From Sphingobacteriales bacterium (GTDB taxonomy: Bacteria; Bacteroidota; Bacteroidia; Chitinophagales; Chitinophagaceae): DNA of 39,576 nucleotides. The stretch spans positions 1 to 39,576 of the forward strand of contig JAHEZE010000019.1 of the NCBI GenBank assembly GCA_023251235.1, read 5' to 3'. Positions 1-9,336 of the stretch are shown here, in pieces (the stretch's first letter is position 1; every line of letters begins with the position of its first letter). The notes beneath the pieces were generated by a model. That model saw only the letters and a list, made by a program, of their open reading frames with translations. It ran no database searches and was not told the DNA's origin. A program made the position numbers and the translations under genes.

Positions 1-2637
1 CAATTTGCATTTGCACAACCACAAACAATAAAAGCAATAACAATGGTAGGTGGTGGCGAACCCGGTGTTTTTGGTTTCGGCGCTGCTGCAAAAGATAGTC
101 GTAAACTGGAAGCAAGTGACGACGGTATTAATTTTAAATTTATTTGCATCATTCCGCCCGGCGCTGTGTTACAGCAAACAATTGCAATCTCTGTTACTAC
201 TGCAAAATATTTTCGTGTTACTGTAAAAAATCCACCACCACCGGTAAACATAGGAGCCGCTTTTGGTATGGGCGACCTGGGATCACCAAAAGATGCCGGT
301 GGTACTGAGATCGCAGAAATTGTTTTGCATACTGCTGATCGCATTAATATGTTTGAAGAAAAAGATGCTTTTGCACCAGTGGGAGATTTGAATAAAAAGA
401 TAACTGTAAATGCTCATGATGTTGTAGCTACCGCTGATATCATTGATCTTACTGACAAATTAAATACAGACGGTACATTGAATTGGAATGCTCCTGCAGG
501 CAACCTGCCTACCGGACAGGCAGGTTGGAATATTGTTCGCTTTGGTTATTCACTTATGGGCATCAATAATCATCCGGCTTCACCTGAAGCAACAGGTTTG
601 GAAGTGGATAAGCTGGATCCTGTTGCTATAAGAAAATATTTCACTAATTATTTGGATCAATATAAAAATGCAACAGGTGGATTAATGGGTAATAAAGGTG
701 GTCTACAATATATTATTACTGATAGCTGGGAAGCCGGTGCACAAAACTGGACAGGCAATTTGCCGCAGGAATTTCAAAAACGTCGCGGCTATAGTATGAT
801 ACCATGGATGCCTGTATTAACGGGTCATATAATAAAAAGTGCTGAAGCGAGTGAACAATTTTTATTTGATTTCAGGCATACATTAAGTGATCTTGTTTCA
901 GAATATCATTATGACGGGTTAACAAAAATTCTAGCTGAACGAGGTATGAAGCGTTATTCCGAATCACATGAAGATGGAAGGGCACTGATTGCTGATGGTA
1001 TGGAAGTGAAAAGAACTGCAGCAGTACCGATGTCCGCTTTATGGACACCCAATCCATTCATAAACCAGAATGATCAAACAAAGCATACAGTTGATATTCG
1101 TGAGTCAGCATCTGTTGCGCATATTTATGGTCAGAATCTTGTTGCGGCTGAATCGTTAACTGCTTTGGGTATTGGTGGTACTGCATGGGCTTACTCACCT
1201 GAAATTTTAAAACCAAGTGCAGATCTTGAATTAGCAAGCGGATTGAATCGTTATGTTATTCATACATCAGTTCATCAACCTGTCGATGATAAAATTCCGG
1301 GTTTGGGTCTCGGACCTTTTGGTCAGTGGTTTACCCGCCATGAAACCTGGGCAGAGCAGGCGAAAGCATGGACTGATTATTTAAGTCGCAGCTCTTATAT
1401 GTTACAACAGGGAAAATTTGTTGCTGATATTGTTTACTATTATGGTGAAGACAATAACATTACTTCATTGTTTGGTAAAAAGCTACCCGCAATTCCTGAA
1501 GGATATAACTATGATTTTATAAATGCTGATGCATTAATAAATGTATTGTCTGTTAAAGATGGTAAACTGGTTACACCAAGCGGCATGAGTTACCGGGTAC
1601 TGGTATTAGATAGTAATGCAACAAAAATGTCTTTACCTGTTTTGCGTAAAATAAGTAAGCTGGTAAAAGCAGGTGCAACAGTTACAGGTGTTAGGCCTGT
1701 AGCTACACCCAGTTTATCAGATGACAAAAATGAATTCAGCAAATTGGTAAATGAAATCTGGTTTTCATCCAATGCAAAAGTTACAGAAGGCAAATCATTA
1801 AACGAAGTGTTGAATACAATTAATGTTTCCCCTGATTTTAGTTACGATAAACCACATAGCAATACAAAGCTTCTGTATGTGCACCGCAAAACAGATGATC
1901 GTGATATTTATTGGGTGAATAGCAGAACAGGTAATGTGGAAGATATCGAACTGACATTCCGTGTCGCAGGGAAAGTCCCTGAATTATGGTTTGCAGAAAC
2001 AGGTAAAACAGAGCCCTTGTCTTATAGTATTGCCAATGGTATTACAAAAGTTAAACTTCATATGGAGCCTAATGATGCATTGTTTGTCGTCTTCAAAGAC
2101 AAGGCAACAAAAATTTCTGTTGAATTACCTCCTGTTAAAACAACAGAACTATCAACTATCAACGGTGCATGGGATGTAAGCTTCCAGAAAAACAGGGGAG
2201 CACCATCTTCTTCAGTATTTAATGAATTAACTTCTTACACAAATAATGCAGGTGCTGGTATAAAATATTTTTCCGGAACAGCAACATATACAAAAACAAT
2301 CACCGCTTCTGCTGATTGGTTTACAAAAAATACAGAGTTGTGGTTAAACCTTGGTGATGTAAAAAATCTTGCAGAAGTAATTTTAAACGGTAAATCATTA
2401 GGCATTCTTTGGAAAAAACCTTTCCGTGCGAATGTGACAGGTGCATTAAAAGCTGGTGATAATAAGGTGGAAATTAAGGTAACCAACTTATGGGTAAATC
2501 GGTTGATCGGCGATGCGCAACCCGGTGTCACGAATAAGATCACTTATACAACGATGCCTTTTTATCAGGCCGATTCAAAGTTGTTACCTTCAGGTTTGTT
2601 GGGGCCCGTGCAGGTAATAGCTGTTGTTAGAAAATAA
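1..2637 (+). CDS. Alpha-L-rhamnosidase, GH106 family, 5'-truncated by the window
   Basis: Glycoside hydrolase expected to cleave terminal alpha-L-rhamnose from plant or microbial glycans in the periplasm or at the cell surface. The reading frame is open from base 1 through the first ATG at 43, so the N-terminus and any signal peptide lie outside the window. Counting from that ATG (864 residues), the GH106-type core includes DSWEAG (227-232), ESHEDG (307-312) and AAESLT (368-373). These Glu-containing motifs are candidates for the acid/base and metal site, not proven. A jelly-roll, galactose-binding-like domain follows at the C-terminus (about 720-864). Residues 155-161 (LPTGQAG) are encoded by an inserted palindrome. 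It opens the rhamnose operon, 38 nt before an esterase gene, which supports the substrate. Family assignment is strong; exact linkage specificity is unknown. Confidence 0.88.
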   Translation, partial: QFAFAQPQTIKAITMVGGGEPGVFGFGAAAKDSRKLEASDDGINFKFICIIPPGAVLQQTIAISVTTAKYFRVTVKNPPPPVNIGAAFGMGDLGSPKDAGGTEIAEIVLHTADRINMFEEKDAFAPVGDLNKKITVNAHDVVATADIIDLTDKLNTDGTLNWNAPAGNLPTGQAGWNIVRFGYSLMGINNHPASPEATGLEVDKLDPVAIRKYFTNYLDQYKNATGGLMGNKGGLQYIITDSWEAGAQNWTGNLPQEFQKRRGYSMIPWMPVLTGHIIKSAEASEQFLFDFRHTLSDLVSEYHYDGLTKILAERGMKRYSESHEDGRALIADGMEVKRTAAVPMSALWTPNPFINQNDQTKHTVDIRESASVAHIYGQNLVAAESLTALGIGGTAWAYSPEILKPSADLELASGLNRYVIHTSVHQPVDDKIPGLGLGPFGQWFTRHETWAEQAKAWTDYLSRSSYMLQQGKFVADIVYYYGEDNNITSLFGKKLPAIPEGYNYDFINADALINVLSVKDGKLVTPSGMSYRVLVLDSNATKMSLPVLRKISKLVKAGATVTGVRPVATPSLSDDKNEFSKLVNEIWFSSNAKVTEGKSLNEVLNTINVSPDFSYDKPHSNTKLLYVHRKTDDRDIYWVNSRTGNVEDIELTFRVAGKVPELWFAETGKTEPLSYSIANGITKVKLHMEPNDALFVVFKDKATKISVELPPVKTTELSTINGAWDVSFQKNRGAPSSSVFNELTSYTNNAGAGIKYFSGTATYTKTITASADWFTKNTELWLNLGDVKNLAEVILNGKSLGILWKKPFRANVTGALKAGDNKVEIKVTNLWVNRLIGDAQPGVTNKITYTTMPFYQADSKLLPSGLLGPVQVIAVVRK
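502..526. repeat. REP-like palindrome inserted in the rhamnosidase gene
   Basis: Perfect inverted repeat with 9-nt arms, AACCTGCCT and AGGCAGGTT, around the 7-nt loop ACCGGAC. It is read through in frame and encodes LPTGQAG between Asn154 and Trp162 of the rhamnosidase. The surrounding protein reads naturally as PAGN-WNIVRF if the seven residues are removed, so this looks like a 21-nt insertion. Similar palindromes occur dispersed in Bacteroidota genomes; that generalisation is from memory. Confidence 0.7.
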
Positions 2638-2675
2638 TTCTTTATGTTTTATTATTTACTTTATAAAATCAGGCA

Positions 2676-3548
2676 ATGAAAAAATTATTTGTGAGCCTCT
2701 ATTGTTTTGTCACATTTTATTCCTGGGGCCAAACAGTTATACCACTCTATAATGGTGTAGCCCCCGGTTCTGAAAACTGGAACTGGACAGAAAGAGAAAT
2801 AAAAGTGGATATCGGTACGATTGTGTTTGATGTATCCAGCCCGTCTTTAACAGCTTTCCTTCCATCAAAACCAAATGGCACAGCCGTAATAATTGCGCCA
2901 GGCGGTGCTTTTCATGCACTTGCTTATAACCTGGAGGGAACTGAAGTAGCAAAACGGTTAAATGAAAAAGGTATAACCGCTTTTGTTTTGAAATATCGCC
3001 TGGTGCATGATGATCCTGTTCACCCTGAAAATGGGATTGGTGCATTAATGGCTACAAAAAATTTCAAAAAACTTGATTCGCTTAATGCACCTGTTGTGCC
3101 ACTTGCTTTGCAGGATGGGTTGACAGCAGTTAAATATGTTCGCCAGCATGCCGGAGATTATAAGATCGATCCTAATAAAATTGGTTTCATGGGTTTTTCT
3201 GCCGGAGGTACTGTAACCATGTCAGTAGTATATAATGCCACGGATGATAACCGCCCGAATTTTGTTGCACCAATATATACATACGAGGGGGCAATCATTG
3301 GTTCAACTGTTCCATCTGTAAAGACACCTATATTTATTGCAGCCGCAAGCGATGATGATTTAGGACTGGCAACACACAGTGTGCATATTTATCAGAAATG
3401 GTTTGATGCAAAACAACCAGCAGAGTTGCACATGTATGAAAGAGGAAAGCATGGTTTTGGTACAAAAAAACAAGATCTTCCTGTTGATTCATGGATGGAT
3501 CGGTTTAGTGACTGGCTTCAAATGCAGGGGTTATTAAAAAACCCATAA
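2676..3548 (+). CDS. Secreted alpha/beta-hydrolase esterase (acetyl-xylan-esterase-like)
   Basis: 290-residue alpha/beta hydrolase likely to remove acetyl or other acyl groups from the glycan attacked by the neighbouring rhamnosidase. It starts with a signal peptide (about residues 1-18, ending near SWG). The oxyanion region reads PGGAFHAL, the nucleophile elbow is GFSAGG, and the candidate Asp and His lie in SDDD and KHGFG near the C-terminus, giving a complete Ser-Asp-His set. Its layout resembles secreted BD-FAE or endo-xylanase-B-like esterases of Bacteroidota. It sits 38 nt after the rhamnosidase and 91 nt before rhaT, on the same strand. Substrate is inferred from context only. Confidence 0.8.
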   Translation: MKKLFVSLYCFVTFYSWGQTVIPLYNGVAPGSENWNWTEREIKVDIGTIVFDVSSPSLTAFLPSKPNGTAVIIAPGGAFHALAYNLEGTEVAKRLNEKGITAFVLKYRLVHDDPVHPENGIGALMATKNFKKLDSLNAPVVPLALQDGLTAVKYVRQHAGDYKIDPNKIGFMGFSAGGTVTMSVVYNATDDNRPNFVAPIYTYEGAIIGSTVPSVKTPIFIAAASDDDLGLATHSVHIYQKWFDAKQPAELHMYERGKHGFGTKKQDLPVDSWMDRFSDWLQMQGLLKNP

Positions 3549-3639
3549 TGAAAAAGAATTTTAGCCAACAGCACATGATAGTTATCTTTCAGGGAGCTGT
3601 ATTTTTATAATTTGAATTTTTGCTATAAAATAATAAATA

Positions 3640-4719
3640 ATGCAAGTCATATTAGGAGTTATTTTTCATTTCATTGGCGGTTTTGCTTCAGGAAGTTTTT
3701 ATGTGCCCTATAAAAAGGTAAAAGGATGGGCATGGGAAAGTTATTGGATCGTCGGCGGACTTTTTTCATGGCTCATTATTCCGCCGCTTGCCGCATGGCT
3801 TACTGTTCCCAATTTTACTGAGATCATCTCACAAACAGGTGCATCCACTTTCTGGTGGACATATTTCTGGGGAATACTCTGGGGCATTGGCGGTCTGATG
3901 TATGGATTGGGTATGCGTTATCTTGGCATGTCGCTTGGTAATTCAGTATTGTTAGGTTTTACTTCGGCATTTGGCGCATTGGTGCCTTCTATTTATTACA
4001 ACTTTCATCCGCAGCCAGGCAAAACAACTTTTAATGATCTGCTCACAACTTCATGGGGACGCATAGTATTGGTTGGCGCTGTACTTTGTTTGCTTGGTAT
4101 TTTTATTTGTGGCAGAGCAGGTGTATCCAAAGAAAAGGAATTGCCTGAAGAGAAAAAGAAAGAGAGTGTAAAAGAATTCAATCTTGTAAAAGGATTGGTC
4201 GTTTGTATTATTTCAGGTATTCTGAGTGCCTGTTTTAATTATGGTATTGAAGCGGGTTCGTCAATGGCAGAAACAGCAAACAACATTTGGAAGTCTGCGC
4301 ATCCAACCGAAACCATAAATTTTTTGTATCGGAATAATGTAATTTATGTAGTGTTATTATGGGGGGGGCTGACAACAAACCTTGTGTGGTGTATGATCTT
4401 AAATGCCCGAAATAAAACGTTTAGCGACTACACAAACAAAAAAACAAATCTTGCAAAAAATTATATATTCTCAGCGCTGGCTGGCACAACATGGTTCCTT
4501 CAATTTTTCTTTTATGGCATGGGCGAAAGTAAATTAGGTAATGGCGCCAGCAGTTGGATATTGCACATGGCATTTATTATACTGGTTGCAAACCTGTGGG
4601 GTTTTGCCTTAAAAGAATGGAAAGGGGTATCAACAAAAACCCGTACCACAATTATTCTTGGTGTTGCTACTATTATTTTGTCAGTGATACTGGTGGGATA
4701 TGGGAATGCGATAAAATAA
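3640..4719 (+). CDS. rhaT: L-rhamnose/H+ symporter RhaT
   Basis: Inner-membrane permease that imports L-rhamnose with a proton. The 359 residues align along their length with the pattern I recall for E. coli RhaT (344 aa): an N-terminal GxxxHFIGGxxSGSFYVPYKKVK segment followed by WSWE-like WAWESYW, then YGLGMRYLGMSLG in the middle and WFLQFFFYGMGESKLG plus SSWILHMAF near the end. About ten hydrophobic segments are visible. A charged cytoplasmic loop (about 160-180) rich in Lys and Glu separates the halves. It is flanked by the two esterases and precedes the catabolic enzymes, as expected for a rhamnose operon. The next start codon is only 10 nt downstream. Confidence 0.95.
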   Translation: MQVILGVIFHFIGGFASGSFYVPYKKVKGWAWESYWIVGGLFSWLIIPPLAAWLTVPNFTEIISQTGASTFWWTYFWGILWGIGGLMYGLGMRYLGMSLGNSVLLGFTSAFGALVPSIYYNFHPQPGKTTFNDLLTTSWGRIVLVGAVLCLLGIFICGRAGVSKEKELPEEKKKESVKEFNLVKGLVVCIISGILSACFNYGIEAGSSMAETANNIWKSAHPTETINFLYRNNVIYVVLLWGGLTTNLVWCMILNARNKTFSDYTNKKTNLAKNYIFSALAGTTWFLQFFFYGMGESKLGNGASSWILHMAFIILVANLWGFALKEWKGVSTKTRTTIILGVATIILSVILVGYGNAIK

Positions 4720-4729
4720 AAAATAAAAC

Positions 4730-5743
4730 ATGAAAAAAAATTATCTGCTTATAACTGCTTTTTTACTGCAACTATGTTTTTCAATAACAGCATCAACACA
4801 GGAATCAAATCTTAAAGAAGATTATTCCGCTTATCTACCCGAAATAAGAGGATTTAACAAATTGCTTTTGCAAAGCCCTCAGGCAGGAACTATATTGACA
4901 AAAGAAGGATTGCAGAATTCAAGGAACATGATGAAAAATTTTATAACCGGAAAAACTATTCTTCAATCAACTTTAAAAAGTATCAAAGGTCCGGGTGGTG
5001 ATATTTCACTGATGATCTTTAAGCCTGATACTATACATGCGGTTGTGTTCGATATTCATGGAGGGGGCTGGATGCAGGGAACCGCAGCTAATGATGCAGC
5101 GCTGAATGATGAAATGGCAAGAACCTGTAAAGTAGCTGTGGCTAGTGTTGATTACCGTCTTGCACCGGAATTTCCTTTTCCTGCATGTATTGAAGATTGT
5201 AAAGCTGTTGCCAGGTGGTTATTGAATAATGCAAAGAAAGAATTTGGCACAGATAAAATATTTATTTCAGGCGCATCGGCTGGTGGACATTTGGCTGCTG
5301 TAACAACGTTGTATATAAGAGATTCTTTAAAAGCAATTGACAAAGTGAAAGGTGTAAACCTTATCTATGGTTGTTTTGATCTTGGACGGACACCTTCAGA
5401 TAGAATGGCTTCCGATTCAGCAATCATTTTGTCTAAAAAAAGTTTAGAAGAAATTATGCAACTCGTATTTGGCGGCTGGAGTATTGAACAAAAACAAAAT
5501 CCTGCATACTCTCCTTTATTTGCTGAGTTGAAAGGATTGCCACCAGCTTTATTTACAGTTGGCACCGCCGACCCTTTATTAGATGATACATATTTTATGG
5601 AAAGCCGGTGGCGCAATGCAGGCAATAAAACTTTTCTCGCTGTGTATCCTGAATGTCCGCATGGCCTTAACCTTTTCCCTACAAAAATTGCAAAACTGGC
5701 AAATGAGAAAATGTATAAATGGATAATTGATCTCAGTAAATAA
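4730..5743 (+). CDS. Secreted alpha/beta-hydrolase esterase (HSL/lipase type)
   Basis: 337-residue hydrolase of the hormone-sensitive-lipase fold. It has a signal peptide (about residues 1-22), the oxyanion-hole motif HGGGWM, the nucleophile elbow GASAGGH, a candidate Asp in GTADPLLDD and a His in CPHGLNLF, so the triad is complete. Such enzymes deacylate small esters or acylated sugars. Lying 10 nt after rhaT and 62 nt before the aldolase fusion, it is part of the same transcription unit. It probably acts, with the other esterase, on acyl decorations that would block the rhamnosidase. This is an inference; the two esterases are not close copies of one another. Confidence 0.8.
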   Translation: MKKNYLLITAFLLQLCFSITASTQESNLKEDYSAYLPEIRGFNKLLLQSPQAGTILTKEGLQNSRNMMKNFITGKTILQSTLKSIKGPGGDISLMIFKPDTIHAVVFDIHGGGWMQGTAANDAALNDEMARTCKVAVASVDYRLAPEFPFPACIEDCKAVARWLLNNAKKEFGTDKIFISGASAGGHLAAVTTLYIRDSLKAIDKVKGVNLIYGCFDLGRTPSDRMASDSAIILSKKSLEEIMQLVFGGWSIEQKQNPAYSPLFAELKGLPPALFTVGTADPLLDDTYFMESRWRNAGNKTFLAVYPECPHGLNLFPTKIAKLANEKMYKWIIDLSK

Positions 5744-5805
5744 GTTCTTGTTACGTCGAACATTTTATTAGAAATTTATTTAACAAAGAATATTATAGAA
5801 ATGCA

Positions 5806-7944
5806 ATGACACAATTTAAGCATGTAAGCTATCTCTGGGATGAGGCCAAAGCAACTAAACTCGCCGGCGATGAAGTGGCGTTGTTAGTTTATCGTTCCAA
5901 TTTACTGGGAGCAGATCTGCGATTGACAAATTATGGAGGCGGCAACACTTCCTGTAAGGCGACGGCAAAAGATCCTCTTACAGGAAAAGAAGTCGAAGTG
6001 ATGTGGGTAAAAGGAAGTGGCGGTGATTTGGGAACAATGAACCGAAACGGCCTGGCTGCTTTATACGTTGATCGTTTAAGAAATTTAAAAAATGTTTATC
6101 GGGGTTTAGAGCATGAAGATGAAATGGTAGATTTATTTAATCATTGTATTTATGATCTTACATCAAAGGCCCCTTCAATTGACACACCGCTCCATGCTTT
6201 TCTTCCATTCAAACATATTGATCATTTACATCCGGATGCAGCGATCGCAATTGCTGCTGCAAAAGACGGGGAAAAAATTACGCAGAAATTATTCGATGGA
6301 AAAATTGGCTGGGTTGATTGGCAGCGTCCGGGTTTTGACCTGGGATTAAAATTAAAACAGTGCCTCGATGATAATCCGGGTATTAGTGGCATCATGCTCG
6401 GTTCACACGGTTTATTTACATGGGGCAATACAGCTTATGAAAGTTATATCAATACGCTGCAAGTGATTGAACGATGTGCTCAATATCTTGAAGATAATTA
6501 TGGTAAAAAACGTTCCCTATTTGGTGGTGAAAAAATTAAATCATTACCCAAAGAAGAAAGATTAAGTAAAGCTTCACTGCTTGCGCCTATTCTAAGAGGT
6601 TTCTGTTCCAATAGTGATGTTTCGCAAAATTCCCCTTTGAGAGGCAGGGGGGCCATCGGTCATTTCACTGATGATGACAGAGTACTTCAGTATATCAACT
6701 CAAATGATCTGGAAAGATTAGCTCCGATGGGAACCAGTTGCCCCGATCATTTCTTGCGTACAAAAATTTCTCCACTCGTTTTAAATCTTGCAGCAGATGA
6801 TGATGTAAATAATACTGCATTCATCAAAGAAAGAATTTCACCATTGTTTGAAGCATACAGAAAAATGTATGCTGAATACTATAATACTTGCAAGCATGCA
6901 AACAGTCCAGCTTTGCGGGATGCAAACCCTGTTGTGATTTTGTATCCCGGCATTGGCATGTTCACTTTTGCAAAAGACAAACAAACTGCAAGAGTAGCGG
7001 CAGAGTTTTATATCAATGCCATCAATGTAATGAAAGGAGCTGAAGCCATTTCAGAATATACTTCATTGCCAAGACAGGAGGCATTTAATATTGAGTACTG
7101 GTTGTTGGAAGAAGCAAAACTTCAACGAATGCCAAAACCAAAACCATTAAGCGGAAGAATTGCATTGATAACAGGAAGTGCCGGTGGAATTGGTAAAGCT
7201 ATCGCAAAGAAATTTGCAGAAGAAGGGGCATGCATCATGCTTAATGATCTTAATGAAGAAAGATTGAATGAGGCAAAAGAAGAATTTGTTCAGAAGTTTG
7301 GAAAAGATATTGTAAGCAGTACAGTTCTCAATGTAGCAGTTGCAAATAGTATTGAGCAGGCAATGAATGCAACCACGCTTGCTTTCGGTGGCGTTGATAT
7401 TATTGTAAACAATGCAGGCCTCTCAATTTCCAAACCCATAGAAGAACATACAGAAAAAGATTGGGATTTGTTATATGATGTTTTAGTAAAGGGTCAATTT
7501 CTTGTAACGCAGAAAGCTGTTGAAGTAATGCGTAAGCAGGGTTTTGGTGGAGATGTTTTAAATATTGTAAGTAAAAATGCGTTAGTAAGCGGTCCGAATA
7601 ATGCTGGCTATGGCTCAGCAAAAGCGGCGCAACTACATTTGTCAAGATTAAATGCAGCAGAATTAGGAAAAGATAAGATAAGAGTGAATGTGGTGAACCC
7701 CGATGCTGTAATTTCAGGAAGTAATATATGGAGCGGAGGCTGGGCGGAAGGAAGAGCAAAAGCATATGGCATTACAGTGGATGAACTTCCGGATTATTAT
7801 GCAAGCCGTACATTACTGAATGAAATTATTTTGCCGGAAGATATTGCCAATGCCTGTTTTGCATTTGTCAGCGGGATGTTGAATAAATCAACTGGGAATG
7901 TGCTGAATGTTGACGGAGGCATAGCCGCAGGTTTTGTCAGATAA
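5806..7944 (+). CDS. rhaD: Bifunctional rhamnulose-1-phosphate aldolase / lactaldehyde (short-chain) dehydrogenase
   Basis: 712-residue fusion. The N-terminal class II aldolase half (about 1-430) has DTPLHAF with His130 and the His cluster HIDHLH (137-142) expected to hold the divalent metal, and splits L-rhamnulose-1-phosphate into dihydroxyacetone phosphate and L-lactaldehyde. The C-terminal SDR half (about 449-712) has the nucleotide-binding TGSAGGIG (456-463) and catalytic Tyr602 with Lys606 (YGSAK), and probably oxidises lactaldehyde. This arrangement is the known RhaD-aldolase/SDR family (TIGR02632-like; B. subtilis YuxG type). Residues 276-282 (SPLRGRG) come from a GC-rich palindromic insert. 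It follows the esterase by 62 nt and precedes the beta-helix gene by 12 nt. Confidence 0.93.
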   Translation: MTQFKHVSYLWDEAKATKLAGDEVALLVYRSNLLGADLRLTNYGGGNTSCKATAKDPLTGKEVEVMWVKGSGGDLGTMNRNGLAALYVDRLRNLKNVYRGLEHEDEMVDLFNHCIYDLTSKAPSIDTPLHAFLPFKHIDHLHPDAAIAIAAAKDGEKITQKLFDGKIGWVDWQRPGFDLGLKLKQCLDDNPGISGIMLGSHGLFTWGNTAYESYINTLQVIERCAQYLEDNYGKKRSLFGGEKIKSLPKEERLSKASLLAPILRGFCSNSDVSQNSPLRGRGAIGHFTDDDRVLQYINSNDLERLAPMGTSCPDHFLRTKISPLVLNLAADDDVNNTAFIKERISPLFEAYRKMYAEYYNTCKHANSPALRDANPVVILYPGIGMFTFAKDKQTARVAAEFYINAINVMKGAEAISEYTSLPRQEAFNIEYWLLEEAKLQRMPKPKPLSGRIALITGSAGGIGKAIAKKFAEEGACIMLNDLNEERLNEAKEEFVQKFGKDIVSSTVLNVAVANSIEQAMNATTLAFGGVDIIVNNAGLSISKPIEEHTEKDWDLLYDVLVKGQFLVTQKAVEVMRKQGFGGDVLNIVSKNALVSGPNNAGYGSAKAAQLHLSRLNAAELGKDKIRVNVVNPDAVISGSNIWSGGWAEGRAKAYGITVDELPDYYASRTLLNEIILPEDIANACFAFVSGMLNKSTGNVLNVDGGIAAGFVR
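6631..6651. repeat. Degenerate REP-like palindrome inside the aldolase fusion gene
   Basis: G/C-rich insert with arms CCCCT and AGGGG around an imperfect centre. It is read in frame as SPLRGRG in a linker between the aldolase core and the conserved GHFTDDDRVL segment. From memory of the family, this linker is usually several residues shorter and lacks the SPLRGRG string. The composition contrasts with the AT-rich surroundings. The call as a mobile or REP-like element is tentative because the inner stem is poor. Confidence 0.45.
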
Positions 7945-7956
7945 AAATAGTTTTCC

Positions 7957-9336
7957 ATGCTTACATTTTTTATTTACTCCATAATAGTTTCCCGGAGTTT
8001 ATTCAATGATACGGGACAAACTTATTATGTTAGCCCATCCGGTAATGATCGTAATACAGGTCTTTCTCCCCGCAATGCATGGAAAACATTAGAAAAGATC
8101 AACCAAATGATTATAAAAAAGGGGGATCAGATTTTACTTGAAGGAGACAATGTTTTTAAAGGAAATATTCAATTAGATGATAAGGATGCCGGCGATGCAA
8201 AAAGGAAGGTTATTATCAGTTCGTATGGAAAGGGTAAAGCTATCATAGATGCAGGAAGCGGGACTGGAATTTTTGTGAATAATACATCTGGCATCCGTAT
8301 CAGTAATATTATAGTTAAAGGCGCCGGTGTTGGAAATAATACTGGCAGCGGCATTCATTTCTTTGCAGATGATGCTTCAAAAAAATTTTCTGATATTATA
8401 CTTGAAAACAGTGAAATAAAAGGATTTCATTTTTTTGGAATTCTTATTCAATCAGACAAAGAGGTAAACCTTGGATTCAGTAACGTTCAAATTACTAATT
8501 GCCTTACCAGTGAAAACGGGGAAGCAGGTATTGGATCACTGTCCGCTTATCCGGGCATTCCGCATCGTAATTTTAAAATAACGAAATGTAAGGCTTTCAA
8601 TAACCGGGGAATTCTTACAAAAAAAGATAATCATTCAGGCAATGGTATTGTTCTCTCGGGGGTAGAAATTTTTTTAATTGATTCCTGTGAAGCGTATGAG
8701 AACGGGGAAGATTGCCGATCACTTTCCGGTGGCCCTGTTGGTATTTGGGTATGGCATTGTAAAAAAGGGATCATTCAAAATTCAATTTCTCACAACAATC
8801 ATTCTGGTACCTGTTTGCATGATGGAGGTGGTTTTGATTTAGACGGTGGATCATCCGGCTGCATTATCCGTAATTGCCGTTCATACGATAATGAAGGAGC
8901 AGGTTATCTTGTATGCGAATTTGGTTCGCCGCTACCCTTTAAAAATAATCTCATCACTAATAATTACAGCCGCAATGATGGTTTGAAAAATGATTATGGA
9001 GCTATTACAATCAGTGGAGCCGGTAAAAAATTTCCTGTAACTAATACGCTTATCAGTAATAATAAAATAATTGTGGACAATAAAAATGTAATAAATGGGG
9101 TGCCCGCAGCTATTTATTTTAACAACAGTGATTGCAGCGATATTGTTTTCAGTAATAATAGTTTTAAAATTGTTGCCGGCGCATTTGTGTTGCGATCGGA
9201 TACCTTATTTAATCCTGCGCAGTCAGTTTTTAAAAACAACCGGTTTGGCATAAATGATAATCAGTTTCCGGTGCAATGTTTGAAATGCGGGCCGGTAAAT
9301 AATAAATTCTGGAAAGAAATTTTGCAAAAAAAATAA
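7957..9336 (+). CDS. Right-handed parallel beta-helix protein, possibly polysaccharide-active
   Basis: 459 residues with a YYVSPSGNDRNTGLSP start (after a short hydrophobic N-terminus) typical of secreted pectate-lyase-like beta-helix proteins, followed by many repeats of the type ISNIIVKG, IILENSEIKG and NCLTSENG, and a His/Asp-rich stretch around HDGGGFDLDGGSSG. The frame cannot be extended upstream because of a stop codon at 7948, so the N-terminal hydrophobic stretch (about residues 2-11) is the only signal candidate and it lacks a basic n-region. It lies between the aldolase and rhaM; its stop overlaps the rhaM start by one base, so it is surely co-transcribed. A lyase or hydrolase acting on a rhamnose-containing polymer such as rhamnogalacturonan is plausible, but I recognise no family catalytic motif. 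Confidence 0.75.
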   Translation: MLTFFIYSIIVSRSLFNDTGQTYYVSPSGNDRNTGLSPRNAWKTLEKINQMIIKKGDQILLEGDNVFKGNIQLDDKDAGDAKRKVIISSYGKGKAIIDAGSGTGIFVNNTSGIRISNIIVKGAGVGNNTGSGIHFFADDASKKFSDIILENSEIKGFHFFGILIQSDKEVNLGFSNVQITNCLTSENGEAGIGSLSAYPGIPHRNFKITKCKAFNNRGILTKKDNHSGNGIVLSGVEIFLIDSCEAYENGEDCRSLSGGPVGIWVWHCKKGIIQNSISHNNHSGTCLHDGGGFDLDGGSSGCIIRNCRSYDNEGAGYLVCEFGSPLPFKNNLITNNYSRNDGLKNDYGAITISGAGKKFPVTNTLISNNKIIVDNKNVINGVPAAIYFNNSDCSDIVFSNNSFKIVAGAFVLRSDTLFNPAQSVFKNNRFGINDNQFPVQCLKCGPVNNKFWKEILQKK

